Numbered from the stretch's first letter, positions 1 to 11,900 are shown. The stretch is DNA of 64,000 nt from Lenzites betulinus (GCA_022264855.1 JABYQU010000044.1:1-64000); one strand, 5' to 3'. Numbers and translations are program-made. Notes: generated by a model not told the origin, from the letters alone.

Positions 1-947
1 TGGTATATCACTTAGACGAGTCCGTTTGGCATAGATAGGGTTGTTAGTGATTACACGCCACATAAAGCTCAGCGGGCTTTGGGTTCAACCTTCCTCAGAT
101 GATGCTCGGCTGTGTCGATAGTGTTTTCGAGAGTGCGTAGCATCACCCCTCCGTCCCTTCGCACCTTCCGCATTACGTAGAGCTGGCCGCTAATTTGACC
201 TACTGTAGTGATTGTCATTTTAAGCTTGGCCGTGTCTGCCACAGACTGGAGGAACGGGTGCATACTACTCGGTTGTGTCCTTTTGTTGCGTTGTCACTCT
301 CGGCCCTATCCTCGTCAATACCGTCTTGTCGAGCCATCGTATGGGTGTTCCACTCTGTTCAGTGCGTCATCAACGCCACATATCCACATCTTTCGTCGTT
401 CTCACCGCTGAGTTACCAGTCCTATCCATTGTCTCATTTGGTGTCATACTTGCACAAGTCACCTCGACTGCCGCTGGCCACCCCATGTGTACGTCACCCC
501 TCTCCTATGTGTCTATGCACCCTGACTCACCTGCCCTGCCCTTAGACCTCAGGGTGGATGTGATCACAATGATCGAGTATGTGACCAAGAACATGACAAG
601 ACTGTGTCCGTGTCGCGACGCGCAGCGCGCACCTATGTGAGCGTGTACTCGCGCCTCACAACACTCTAGTAGGAAACTGGAATACAATGTATTGCAACCC
701 TCGCGATGGGGTACTACTCATTCCATGGCAGCTTTGTACTAAACTAGGCCAGAGTGGTGGAGAAAATATACTGCAATGCTCTTCAAGACATGCTTCTCAT
801 GATGATCCAGAGTTGTGCTGAGGACGGTGACGTGCGACAACCTCAGCCAATTTCTCTCCCAGCACCTTTTGAGCATCGAATGGCTCGTAGTCAAAACGTC
901 TATGACGGTGGTGCATTAGCCAGGGTTTGAGCGAGTGTGTAGATTGC
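1..947. other. No gene seen
   Basis: Short overlapping reading frames occur on both strands but none has splice structure or protein-like composition that I can defend. It may hold the 3' flank of the minus-strand gene that ends at 948. Confidence 0.5.
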
Positions 948-1950
948 TCACTTAGGATGATAACGTGACCCGCCAAAGTGCCACATCATACGCTTCCATG
1001 GCTCCCCCCCCTTGACAGGTATCACTTCGGTGTTGAAAATGTTTTCATGTTCCTTTATCTGCTTCAAGTCGTTGTTGACGGTGTATCGGGTGGTCTTGCT
1101 CAATTTGTGGCAGTAGATGACTAGATCCCCTGCGGCCATCGCCGGAGGCCACACAGACAGGAAGGTGGAGTTTGGCATACAGCGTGAGCGAAGATATGCC
1201 GCAACATTGAGTCCTGCGTTGAGTATATCGATGTTAGGACCATCTTTGACGTTGCCGCCACTGTGTGGGAGGGAGTTTGGAGCGACAATACTGGCAGCGA
1301 GGAGGACTTCAGAGGCAGTCAGGTGAAAGCCCAAATAGAGCTCTGGAGGGTCGTTCTTTGTTGGCCCATTGGGTCTGGGTCCGGCTGTACGTGACTGTTC
1401 ACGTCGCATTTCGACCCAGCGGGTAAACAGTATAGCAAGTCGGCGGTCGGGGTTGGGTGAGTTTGGTAACAGCTCAGACTCGGATGTCATGATGGCTGCC
1501 AGCTCATCGGTGCAAGCTTGGGTAGCCGGAAGAGGGGACAGGCCTTCGATGTACTCGTTGGTGTACTGTATAGTACAGTGAGCATTCAAGTGCGATTAGG
1601 TCAGATTTGAATCCTGAGCAGATGGGAATGGCAAATACGAACTTCGAGAGTGGGTGGCACTTTTGACTGGGTAGAACCTGCATGCATCTCCCCAGATGTT
1701 GGTTTGAACATGACACAAGATTGTGCACTTCGACCAGTTCTGATGATGTGGCGTGAACAATGTGGCTCAAGCTGGTGTGCTCATCAATGAGCGATGAAAT
1801 CAGGTAGATACTTATATATATATATGCCATTGAGCGTCTGTGCCTTGGGACGTGTCCGACAGGTAAATTTAACAATTTGGCTAGCACTTCTCTGGGATTT
1901 TCGGGGGGCAAACTGATTTCCCGCTTACTTGCACAGAGCGGGCATGGCAT
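948..1950 (-). CDS. Unknown protein, 272 aa, three exons
   Basis: I do not recognise the family. A model on the minus strand joins 1950-1812, 1739-1678 and 1565-948; introns have GT-AG ends and the total is 819 nt with no internal stop. The protein begins MPCPLC, a Cys-x2-Cys near the N-terminus that could bind metal if a partner pair exists, but none is obvious. The large third exon encodes a mixed hydrophobic and polar sequence (for example residues ELYLGFHLTASEVLLAAS), which reads like a folded domain rather than a chance frame. The start is placed at the first ATG in frame; a longer open frame upstream begins only with TTG. The 5' end lies about 80 bp from a MITE at 2029. It could be a degraded gene or a transposon passenger. 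Exon 1 and 2 boundaries are the weakest part. Confidence 0.45.
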
Positions 1951-2028
1951 GTTTGGTTGCCCGCCTAAGATGGCAGGTCGACCGGTCAACAAGGGTCCTC
2001 GGGCATCGCCGGACGCAGTAATCTGGTA

Positions 2029-2176
2029 GTCTCGTCACCAGACCTTATAGGGTGTTCCTCTTTAAGACAGTTGGAGAGCGAAAATTGAGAGAGAGCGGGA
2101 GGTCCTCTGCTCGGTTTCTCCCCGTCCCATTTTAGAAAGACCCCCCTATAATGCATATGATGGCTGGTGACGAGAC
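2029..2176. mobile_element. MITE A, 148 bp, TA target site
   Basis: The ends are perfect 13-bp terminal inverted repeats: GTCTCGTCACCAG on the left and CTGGTGACGAGAC on the right, each flanked by TA (2027-2028 and 2177-2178). TA duplication and small size fit a non-autonomous Tc1/mariner-like element. No coding capacity. A related element lies at 3165-3328. Confidence 0.7.
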
Positions 2177-2274
2177 TAGTAATATCCGGTAGTCTTGGAC
2201 ATCTGAACGCCGGCCCGCGGGCTTTCCAAAACAGGAGGGACACAAAACCCCGCAGATATAGAACGTAGAGTATA

Positions 2275-3112
2275 CATCAGTTGTTGCAACATTCTAGGTG
2301 TAATAAATAGCGGTAGTTGCAACTTCGGCGGTTTAAGGCCAAATAGGCGCCGTGTGGCACAGCCACTGACGCGCGAGACGCGGGCGCCTATCTGCAGTTG
2401 CAGTCACGGCGAGGTGGGCGTCTATTGTAGTTGCAGCCACGAAAAGAACACGCAGCCAGCGGAATTGAACACCGGACCTGCTGCAAAAGCCTATAAGTAA
2501 GAGTGATACACATAAACCACTCAGCCACAGAGCTGTACAATCTCAAGGCTGTCCACGGTACTAGTTCTGATGGATTTCCCCAGCTACTAATGGTACTCCA
2601 AGTCCTTACCGGATCTTGATGCTGCATAAGGACTTATAATGCTGTTAGTAGCCAAAGGAATGGATGGACACTAGTACCATATATACTCCTATAGGGTGTA
2701 CAGTTCTGTGGCCGAGTGGTCCATTTATATCACTGGAATCTGACATCTTGCTGAAGCTTGGCACTGCGTGAGGACTTAGAGTAACTGGGGGTGCCATTAG
2801 TAGCTGGGGAAATGTATCAGAACTAGTACCGTGGACAGCCTTGAGATTGTACAGCTCTGTGGCTGAATGGTTTATGTGTATCACTCTTACTTATAGGCTT
2901 TTGCAGCAGGTCCGGTGTTCAATTCCGCTGGCTGCGTGTTCTTTTCGTGGCTGCAACTACAATAGACGCCCACCTCGCCGTGACTGCAACTGCAGATAGG
3001 CGCCCGCGTCTCGCGCGTCAGTGGCTGTGCCACACGGCGCCTATTTGGCCTTAAACCGCCGAAGTTGCAACTACCGCTATTTATTACACCTAGAATGTTG
3101 CAACAACTGATG
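2275..3112. mobile_element. Palindromic tRNA-derived (SINE-like) element
   Basis: Two arms of about 335-340 bp (2275-2608 and 2770-3112) are near-perfect inverted copies around a spacer of about 160 bp. The outer ends read CATCAG...CTGATG and are flanked on both sides by TATA, a plausible target duplication. Each arm carries RNA polymerase III-type tRNA promoter boxes: on the plus strand of the right arm an A box TGGCTGAATGG (2860-2870) and a B-box-like GGTGTTCAATTCC (about 2914-2926); the left arm has the same on the minus strand with A box TGGCTGAGTGG (2527-2517). A third, partial copy with A box TGGCCGAGTGG (2709-2719) lies in the spacer in the same orientation as the right arm. The tRNA-like part resembles Leu/Ser type tRNAs with a long variable arm. 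It is not a functional tRNA as far as I can fold it by eye. Confidence 0.75.
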
Positions 3113-3164
3113 TATACAACTCATAGAACCGTTCCTCTGCCTTGGTGTTTCGTACTCCGATGTA

Positions 3165-3328
3165 GTCTCGTAACCAGACGGTATATTGGGAGGGCGTCAA
3201 TGGCAGGCGACGCCAAAACCCTGCAGGCACCTCTTGCCTTTTTAGGAGCAATCCCCTTACAACCATCTGTTGCGGGACTAACTCCGACGTGCCCAAAGGG
3301 GATACACTATAAGGTCTGGCGACGAGAC
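3165..3328. mobile_element. MITE B, 164 bp, related to MITE A
   Basis: Terminal inverted repeats GTCTCGTAACCAGAC and GTCTGGCGACGAGAC match those of MITE A with few differences. The left flank is TA; the right flank is TG, so the duplication is mutated or the site was imperfect. The sequence next to one end (CCAGACCTTATAG) is shared with MITE A. Together the two elements bracket the tRNA-derived palindrome. Confidence 0.6.
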
Positions 3329-4302
3329 TGGTGATCTGGCCAGTAGGGGCAGCTACTGGCCGTTTTAGGCATGTCGTCCACAGAAGATATCAGCGATCCG
3401 AGATCTCGGATGAGAAGTTGAGCGCTAAAAAGCACAACTCTCAGCACATTGACTCAGCTTTCCGAATTCTAGGCCTTATGAGAATGACATTTGTATGTAC
3501 ACATCCAATCTCACGCTTCAGGCCCACATCTCAATACTATCCTGCGACGGGAAGTGCAACGGTTTTCAGTCTACCGGCTGCCATTCCTCCATCCCTGCGT
3601 ATTATATTATCAAAATTGACATGCTGATGTGTACATGTCTGCTGTATACGTCTATGTACTTTATTGTACAGGATAATGTGTGGATGAAGCCTCGGAGCAC
3701 TTCCGGTGAGACGACCCAAGTCGCGACATGTAATGCAACGCTCCGTCACTCGCAGTCACGACTGACAATGTGAAACTCCGACTTAGCGACCAGATGCCGA
3801 GCGCTCGGCGCAGCCCGTTGCGCATTTCCTGTCGCTCGACGCTCGGCGCTACCTGCAGCGCTCTATCGACGGAGTATGAAATGTCACTTCTCAAGGCCAC
3901 CGGGTCTGCAACATTTCTCGGAACAGGGAACTGCTCTCCAGAACGAAAATCGGGCTAGTAGATAGCATTAAGGGTACATATATAATGTCCCATGCTCTTA
4001 CCGGGCACTTCCAGATGTCAGTTCATGTCAGGATCTACGCATCAGTGTACGGGAGGTGACATGATTTCGCATACTTTGGCCTGTCCAGACGACTTTTACT
4101 CAACTCCCCACTCGAGTTCTCGTCCGTACCACTTGAAAACATATATATGTGCTATTATTACAAAGACAAACTACATGCCCAGCTTTGAAGGGACAGAGAG
4201 GACCGGAAGGGTGCGCAATGGCCGATTAGCATTACCTGTCGCAATTTGCACTTCCTGTCGCAGGATAGTATGGCTGCAAGATATGGTCCTACGCACTACT
4301 AG
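3329..4302. other. No gene seen
   Basis: Several short open frames occur but none shows convincing composition or splicing. I see no repeat structure beyond the flanking MITEs. Confidence 0.5.
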
Positions 4303-4587
4303 GTAGCTGCCAAATCAATCCGGCGGGTCACAGGTCACACGGGCCCACGCCGCGCCGATTTTTGGTGTATGTCCCGCGTCCCAACCGTTTCCGCCACCTC
4401 CGCCGGCGGCCCGGCGTCGCGGGTCACACCCCAAAAGTGGCATTTTTGGCGGCCCTGCGGGGCACTGCACCGCTTTGTGTACTGGGCGGTCACAGGCGCC
4501 TGCCGTTCGCGCTGCTTTTTCGGCGGGACCACTTCGTGTCCGGCCGGTCACACCCCAAACCCCCCGCCGGATTGGTCTGGCAGCTAC
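4303..4587. mobile_element. MITE C, about 285 bp, GC-rich
   Basis: Inverted ends of about 25 bp: the left begins GTAGCTGCC and continues to AATCCGGCGGG; the right carries the complement CCCGCCGGATT and ends GGCAGCTAC. The interior repeats the motif GGTCACA several times and has strings such as GGTCACACCCCAAA twice. No coding capacity and no clear target duplication. It stops immediately before the TATA-like sequence of the next gene. Confidence 0.55.
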
Positions 4588-4588
4588 A

Positions 4589-4597
4589 GTATATAAC
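4589..4597 (+). promoter_or_regulatory. TATA-like box of the nuclease-like gene
   Basis: The sequence GTATATAAC lies about 90 bp upstream of the ATG at 4684 and directly abuts the right end of MITE C. Confidence 0.4.
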
Positions 4598-4683
4598 CAG
4601 CATGTGCAGCCTTAGGGGCCCCCGTCGATCGAACAACCCACTCACCCAGCCCTGCCACTGTACTTGCTAGACAACACTTCATT

Positions 4684-6069
4684 ATGCGTCTTGACAAAGA
4701 AAACTTCTCTCAAGCATGGAATAACGCCATTAAATATGCGCGGTCGAGACAAGACCGAGAATGGGCGTACTATGCCCCAGTCAATCTACTGCTCACCACG
4801 CTACTATGGGAAAAAGACAGTATGTACCCGATTCAATTTGAATCATTGCAGAAAATGCTGATCATCCTATACTCTGTCTATGATAGATGACAAGGCCGAA
4901 TTGGTCATAACGCCTCAGGCTGGATACAGCTACATCGGCCATGACGATGAAACGAAAACTCAAATACCCGATTTCGCCATTCAGTCCGATAGCAAAACAG
5001 TTGCCGTATGGGAAGGCAAAGTAGCGTTTGAACGTAATTGCAAAAGCACCCCGCGGGAGAATGCAGGGTTTGAAACCGCAGAATTTCTTGAGCAATACTG
5101 TCAACAAGCGATCAGTATCTTTGAAGCGGAAGACAACTGTTTATCTCTGCATATATTCTGTAATGTCGGCCCCTACTTTTCAACTCTTCACTTCGAACGC
5201 AAATCATTCGACGGCATTCTACAAGGTTCTAAACCCGACAACGAGAAGGTCAACCATCCCAAGCAAGAATCTGGAGCGGCACAAAGGCCTCCATATTCCA
5301 ATAGCGCTGAGCTTGCGGATATGATGGGCAGCGAGTACAATGAGACAAGCCGGATGCTAGTCATCCCTACAATCAAGTATGCGGTGGAACACATGACAAA
5401 CAACAATATTGAATCACCAATGCCATCTGGACAGCTGTTGCGTGCACTCTATGAGACTGTGTGCCAAAACGTCAATTTAAAACGAAAAGACCCAAAAGAT
5501 AGTTTTCTTTCCAAGCTTGCAAAGGATTCACCTTACACGCCGGACCCATATTTTCTGGTGAGTGACCTTCAAACATGTGTTGTCTTGTTTCATTATACGA
5601 TATATAGATGATAATTTTACAGAGCAATTTGACCAACCAATTTGTGGAGAAACGAGCCGCAATTCTCCAAACATTCACACAGACGGAGAATGCAGTCACG
5701 GGGCAGAACGCTTACAACAAGGAAGCGGAAGACAAGGAGGACGCCCGCACGGATGCTCAGAGCCCATTTCCCAGCCCGAAGCGTACCCACCGTTCTGCAA
5801 CGGCAGAAGAGACAACAACAGAGCGGGCTGGCGTCGCGACGGGTCGGGCATCAGATCGCCCTCGGCGACATACACAACCGCACCGTCACAAGAACGATTT
5901 GAGAGGATACACCGCTGTTGAAAAGAAGGAAGATCCAGCCAGAAAGTCCGGGGAAGACGACACGGACGACACGGCCGATGCGGGCAACACGGACAACGCA
6001 GACGACACGACAGGGGAACGACTAGGACGGGGTGGACGAGGACGGGGTGGACGGGGACGGGGTAGATAA
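4684..6069 (+). CDS. Putative PD-(D/E)XK nuclease-like protein with RGG tail
   Basis: Exons 4684-4819, 4887-5557 and 5623-6069 give 417 residues in one frame; the first intron has a strong GTATGT donor and removes an apparent frameshift at about 4880. Around residues 75-100 the protein has a Pro-Asp-Phe, then after about 13 residues a hydrophobic strand ending Trp-Glu-Gly-Lys. This PD...ExK spacing is the hallmark of the PD-(D/E)XK nuclease superfamily, where Asp, Glu and Lys bind metal and cleave DNA. The middle is mixed alpha/beta-like. The C-terminal 100 residues are Thr/Asp-rich, low complexity, and end in repeated Arg-Gly-Gly, typical of nucleic-acid binding. Fungal proteins of this kind occur in genome-specific families, sometimes linked to mobile elements; the local MITEs fit that. 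The nuclease call rests on the motif only, and activity is not shown. Confidence 0.55.
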
Positions 6070-7851
6070 CCCTGACGCGGACAGGGTGGGCGAGCCGATA
6101 GGGACAACCCAGCGAGCGGAAGGACCGCCAAATACCGAACCTGCATGCAGAACCCGCAACACATGTTTGGTAGTTCCGCCAGCAATTGAGAGTCGAGCAT
6201 AAGCAGAGGTCCTGAATCGACAAGATATCAGCCATGACGAAGAGACGAGCATAGCGAAGACGTGACGATGAAATATTCCCTTCCCTGTATGGAGAAAGCA
6301 TGTAACTATAATATCGAATGATACGTGTCCTGACAAAATCAGCCTGGAGCTCGCTCGGGATCCAATATCGTTGCTATCATAGAAGTCGAGTCTGAATCTA
6401 GGTGCTCTGTGTTCTGCCCGACCATAACTATACCGCAGTGAACACTCCGAGGCGGCGGTCTTAACCTATACTGATGTAGACTTATAGCGTCGCCGCCTAG
6501 TGAGGGTGGCGTGGGTCTAAGCGCGGGTGCCAAGGTCATTGCGACGAACGTTCCTACTTTGCCCTATTTTACCCTTGATGATGATCACGCGTTGAACGTA
6601 GTATTATCTGCGAGAACGCCACAGCTCTACAAAATGTATAAGAGGAGGTATTGAGGGACAAAGGACTCACCGCCTGCGGTCTATACATCGAAAATAGCCA
6701 TTCAGACAAGGACAGCACATAGAATCTGGGAGCGTTCCAGCGGGGCAGCGACCCACAAAAGCCCTAACAATCGCTGGAGCCCACGTCTTAGGGTAGCGAA
6801 TGGGCTGGGTAGTAGACGTTCTTTGAGACGAGCCTCAATGAATTGTCAATGAAAGTCCGAGTGACAGAGAACTGTTGTATCATGTCGCGAAGACGGCGAG
6901 GCCTTCATGGCCACGTCAGAGGGACAGCACAGACGCGGATGGCATCACCTGAGCAGAACCATGAGAACGCCGATGCTGCACCTGACGGACCGACGACTTA
7001 CCGAGTAGTTGTGAGCGTCCGCGCGGGCAACATACACGGCGCTTTCCCGCCGACCACAGGCACCTACAGGATACGAGAATCGAGCGGCTCAGCGCAAGGC
7101 CTGGAGGTTGCGTGGCCAGACCGCCAGTGATGCCCACAGCGAGCTATCGCGCCCTGGCGCGTCGCGGCCCCGTTAGCGTGCGCCGTGGTCGAGCGTGGTC
7201 GAGCCAGGGAGATGGGGACGTGGCCTCGGCTCGTGCATCTGGGTGGCCACCGCAGATATCTTCGAGCCCGGACCTTGGATCTGGCTCGCAGAGATAGCAG
7301 CTGGTCCTCGAGTGTGATATCGCGAGGAGATCTGTACATGGGACTCGGGCCGGATATCTGTATCACACGTCGGGCGGACATGCGACCAGCGCGGACGGGC
7401 CTGAGTAAGTGGATGGTGAGCGCAGCTTGACGAGAGATGGTGTCTGGGTCGCACCTTCATTGTGTGTGCAGATGCTGGCGGGCGTAGCAGCCTCACGCCG
7501 GCACAGTCAGCCTCCTCGGGGCACCATCAGCGAGCTCGGCGGGGTTTGTCATGGTTGCAGCGATTGCGAATGCCAGGAGTTGAGCCGTCGCAGATACCCA
7601 GCGGTAGGCAGAAGCCCCCCGAGGGCATAGCGCACGGCCGATGAGACGCTTCAGTCCTACAGGGAGAGCGTCGTCGCGGTCAGCACGAAGGCGCAGCAAA
7701 GCGAGCCAATGCTCAAGCGCGTGTGGGCGGCGGGAGCGGCACGCACAAAGCGTGAGAAAGCGTGGGAACCAGGCACGACAGTTCCCGGAGGACACGCGTG
7801 GCAACACTCCTCCCCCAGAAACCCCCATCCTGCGTTTTCGACAAATCGAAT
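6070..7851. other. No gene seen
   Basis: Open frames here are short, arginine- or serine-rich and overlap on all strands, as expected from GC-rich noncoding DNA. No repeat or promoter feature stands out. Confidence 0.5.
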
Positions 7852-8992
7852 ATGGCGTCCACCTCCGCCGCGGGCCCGCCTGCCCAGCCCTCCTCCTCCG
7901 CCACCGCGCCCGGTGCGGCGAGCACACCCCTCCTGGCCACCGGCGACTGGACGCGCAGCCTCATCCAGCTTGCGAAGACCGCCGAGCTCAAGTACGTGCC
8001 CGTCGTCGGTTGTCGGCAGACAAGAGCTGACGGGTGTGCTTGTCTTTGCTTCTTGATATGTTTCATTTCCTCATGCGGCACATGCATGTGTGGCGGCGCC
8101 TGGATGTCTTTCCTTGTTCTTGCACGGCGTTCGATCGATGAAGGAAACATGCACTGACATTACAGCTTCATACCGCGCATATTCTATCCGCGCACGCTGC
8201 GCTAGAACAGAAGAACAAGGCTATTCAGGACCTGAAGGAACAGAAGAACAAGTCCGTGCCCATCCGCTGCCACTTTCGGTGTGGCGCCTGCTAATGTGAC
8301 GGCAGGCTCGAGAGTGAACGTGCACGATTGCTCGAGTCATTACGAGAGGTAACGGGCGGATTTTCCCTGGAAAGCAGCCGCTTACTCGATCTGTAGGTCA
8401 ACGAGGATCGCGACAAGGTTCGTGGCGTCCACGCCACTTGTTAACAGCGCCGCATGCTTACCGTCGCACCAGGCGGATATCCAAGAAGCCACCCTAAATA
8501 AAGAGTGAGTCACCTCTCGGTTATCTCTGTTCTTCGTAACTGATGGTATCCAGGGTGAACGAGCTGCAGTACAAGATCAAGAACATCTCGGATGGCGAAT
8601 ACGCCGTAGCGAAGCAGGATGTGGACAGGCTGCGGCAAGAGCTAGGGCAGCCGCCACTCCCCAGCCTCCAATCAACCCTGGAAGAGAAGTCTACGGAGTG
8701 CGTTCATCCTACCTCTCGCTCAGTCCCCCGTATCACGTCGCTGATCGCTTCTCCGCCACCGCACATTCACCCCGCGCCCAACGTCTCCGTCCCGTCGTAC
8801 AGTTACCTAAAGCAACTACGGCTACAAGCGGAATCGGCCAACGCTGCGACCGGGACAAAACGCGCGGGCGAGGATCTGGGTGCGGACGGCCAGCCCGTGA
8901 AGCGTCCGCGGGGGCGTCCGAAGGGCAGCAAGAACTCGAAACCGAAGACGAAGCCATCGTCGACGCCCGCGCCGAGCGGGCCACCTTCGTAG
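7852..8992 (+). CDS. Coiled-coil protein with C-terminal AT-hook
   Basis: I do not recognise a named family. Coding exons run from 7852 through 8166-8251, 8306-8348, 8397-8417, 8473-8504 and 8554-8992. The first junction is uncertain: frame is kept with a weak GTGCCC donor after 7995, whereas the better GTACGT donor at 7992 breaks frame unless a microexon exists. A 105-nt stretch (8698-8802) has intron-like ends but is also open and in frame, so it may be retained or spliced. After an Ala/Ser/Pro-rich N-terminus comes a segment with a Thr-Gly-Asp-Trp-Thr motif, then a long helical heptad-like region rich in Glu, Lys and Leu. Near the C-terminus, KRPRGRPKGSKN is a canonical AT-hook (Arg-Gly-Arg-Pro core) that binds AT-rich minor groove. 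A chromatin-associated dimer is a reasonable inference. Confidence 0.75.
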
Positions 8993-11900
8993 TGATTTGG
9001 GACCCTGACAACTGTGTCACGGTTGGATGAGCCGCGGGCTTTGAGAGCCCACCTTGCCGGCGTGTGTGTATGTTATGTATGTGTTATACGCTCGGCCTTT
9101 TCCTCCTGATCTCCTCGCGTTGATCTACGCCTCCCGAGGCCGCCACACCGGTCGTGCGGGACACCCGTCTTGGAAATTCCTGCGCGAGTCTAACAAGGAA
9201 GGTGACGGCGGAGGTTTCGTGGCGTTGCGAGGCCGGAAACAGCCTTTTGAAGCGCGCCCAAAGACGACTTCGACCAATTCCGCGGACTCGTGGACGTCGT
9301 CGGCAACGCACCCGGTGAAACCGTGCACGGCCTGGCGTAGCACGTTATGTGCACAGCAATCCAGCGCTGCCGGCCCTTCCCCACCAAATGGCCATGTGCG
9401 TCGGGCCATCACTGCCAGCAACGTCGGGAGCGGACTGCCCGAGAGCAATGGGCGAGCGCGCAGGATCGTGCTCGGACCTAGCACCGGGTGTTCAAGTGAC
9501 CTGTGGCTCGTGCGGCGTGTGGGCCTGCACGCATGTTGCCGCCGCGACATTCTATGCTCGTGTCCGACGGCGAAGCAAGCGAGTGCGCGCCGCGCACACT
9601 CGCGTGGCACGGACAGCAGTCTCGCAGCGGCGGCCTGACGAGCTAGTCAGACGTCGTGGTGCCGTGGTCACTGACACCGGCGGGGACCTGCACCGGACGA
9701 CGGCGAGGACGCCGTGCGATCAGTGTTTGACATTCAGACACACGCCCGCAGCTCGTCTGTGGGGGCGCCAGCCCGCCCCTGACATGTTTGGCATGCATGG
9801 GGGCGGGCGTGGGCGCCACAGGACCCGGACGCTCCCTGGCAGGGCTCCAGAACACGAAACACAGCGCCGCTGCACCCGGGCGACCGCCGCTGGCTGTGTG
9901 AGGACGCCGCCGCGGCGGGCACCTCGCCGGGTGCATCCAAGACACGCCTTGTTCGCCCCATTCGACAACAATGCACACCTCTACACCACCCGCTCAGGCC
10001 TCAGGGCCGGCACACGCGCAACACGCCGCCGCTCCTACGCGAGCCCCCCGTACCGCCTGCTGTCTCATTCCCATCCATCCAGCGGCGCACGGTGTCGGGC
10101 TCGGGCGCGCGAAATTGAAAGTCACCGAGAGTCGCCGGCGGCCACGTGCGCGGGGCTCGCCGGCCCAAACGGGAGACCCGGCGCGTAATGCCGCCCCGCA
10201 CCGCGCGCGTGCCTGGCGCCGCCCCTACGTGCGCAATCTGCGATCGCAGTGCACGGCGGGCAGATCTCGCACAGACGCCCGCTGCGCCCGATCCGGTTTC
10301 CTCGCAGTCGGAATCGCGGCCGCAGCGGGAACGGCGGCGCATCGGCCGACTCGGAATGCTGCCCATACAGTACTTTGAAATATTGCAGACGGGAGAACGC
10401 GCCGTCGCGCGAACACGGACATGGGCGGACGGCAGAGCTGTCTGCTCACTTGACGCGGTGCCAGTGAGCGGGGCGGGAGTCCGACCGGCGTTGGCGCACT
10501 CGCTCTGCGCGCGCGCGAGGGGCCGTTGCCGCGGTGGGGACGCGGCTCCTTCTGCCGTAGCGTGATCGGAGGGTGTGTGTTTGCATTCTGCAGTGCGCCG
10601 CCGCAAACGCCGGGCGCGTGCCTCGGCGAACGTCGCAAATTGTGCTTGACATTGACATTGACGAGCATGCACGCCGAGCGCGTCGGGCCCGGCCGCGCTA
10701 CGAATTTGACGGAAGGGAGCCCTCATCGCGCGCGAAGCCTGTCCTGTGGTTCTATCCCGGTCCGTCCTCGCAGGAGACGCGAGATGCACTGATGCAGTAT
10801 GTATGCCCATATGCGGGTCGTGAATACCTTTTCCTAGGTCATTCGTCGAATAGCAACACTGAGATCCTCAGGGAAACAGGCTTCATTTGGGCCACCGTAC
10901 TGACAATTCCCTGGTCGCGGACATCGACTACATATGGAGAACATATGGCGACCTCTTGAAGGACAACTGGTCCAGGCTCGTTAATCATTCCCGACAACCT
11001 CACGCTTCACTATTTGGTGCGCCAACTTAAATTTATGTCGGTCCCGCCTCTTGTCCGCTCACCTGTCCACGTTCACCCGTTCGCCTTGCGCCCTCATGGA
11101 GGAGTTTCCGCCGACATGAAAGAGTATCAGGGCGAGAGGCGTCTTCTGGACCCTGCGCTCCTTGGCGCTGGTCGCTTGCGTTATGAGCACCTCTTTGCTC
11201 GTGTTCTCCCACTCTTCCCAGGACACACACCGCGCGCGGACGGTCAGAGCTGGTCCCGCCTCACACCGCGCTCACCTTCTCCGCAAATTAATATGGGACC
11301 CGGACGACTCGGAGGGGGTACTACCGCTGCGAAACAGATCAATACGATGTCATCCGTCCCGAATCGGGGGAGTTTTCCCTGGGGCTGATCGACTGCCGTA
11401 CGTGTACATACGGCCACAGATCTACTTAATTAGACAACGCACACTCAGCACTCACTGCTTACCCCGCGTCCAAATCAAACGCCCCGATATCGACATTAAT
11501 TGATATCGCCCCAGCCCCGGATGGCGCGCGACGACGTCAGCACCGCGGGGAATCTCGAATTCAGTGGGGGATGAGTAGCTCGCACGCGTAGTAAGCGGCG
11601 CGATGGCCTCGCACTGTCGCAGCCCTCTCTATCGGCGCCGCCTGAGCCTCGCGCATCTACGCGCCATATGTGCTAAATGCGGACCGTCCGCGCCCCCAGT
11701 AAGCATTCGAGTTTGCTGACTGTACGAAGTCGGAAGCGGTGCTGACGCACCCCATTGCCGAATCATGAACTTGAATGCGCACCCGTCCCGCCAGCAGCCA
11801 AAGTTCATGATCAAACTCCAAACCGTCGAGTGCGCCCGATATCATTGCTGAGGCCTGGGGATCGCAACAGCCTCGGACGCGCAGTGACTCGCACGCGCAC

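Noticed and set aside
2860..2945. Functional tRNA-Leu or tRNA-Ser gene
   Set aside because: Promoter boxes are good, but acceptor and anticodon stems do not pair convincingly and the sequence is part of a repeated palindrome.
4820..4890. Frameshift (pseudogene) in the nuclease-like gene
   Set aside because: A 67-nt GT-AG intron with a GTATGT donor restores one open frame divisible by three.
9054..10810. Long overlapping frames on both strands (up to 279 codons)
   Set aside because: Very high Arg/Ala/Pro content, frames overlap on opposite strands, no consistent splice signals: expected from GC-rich noncoding DNA.
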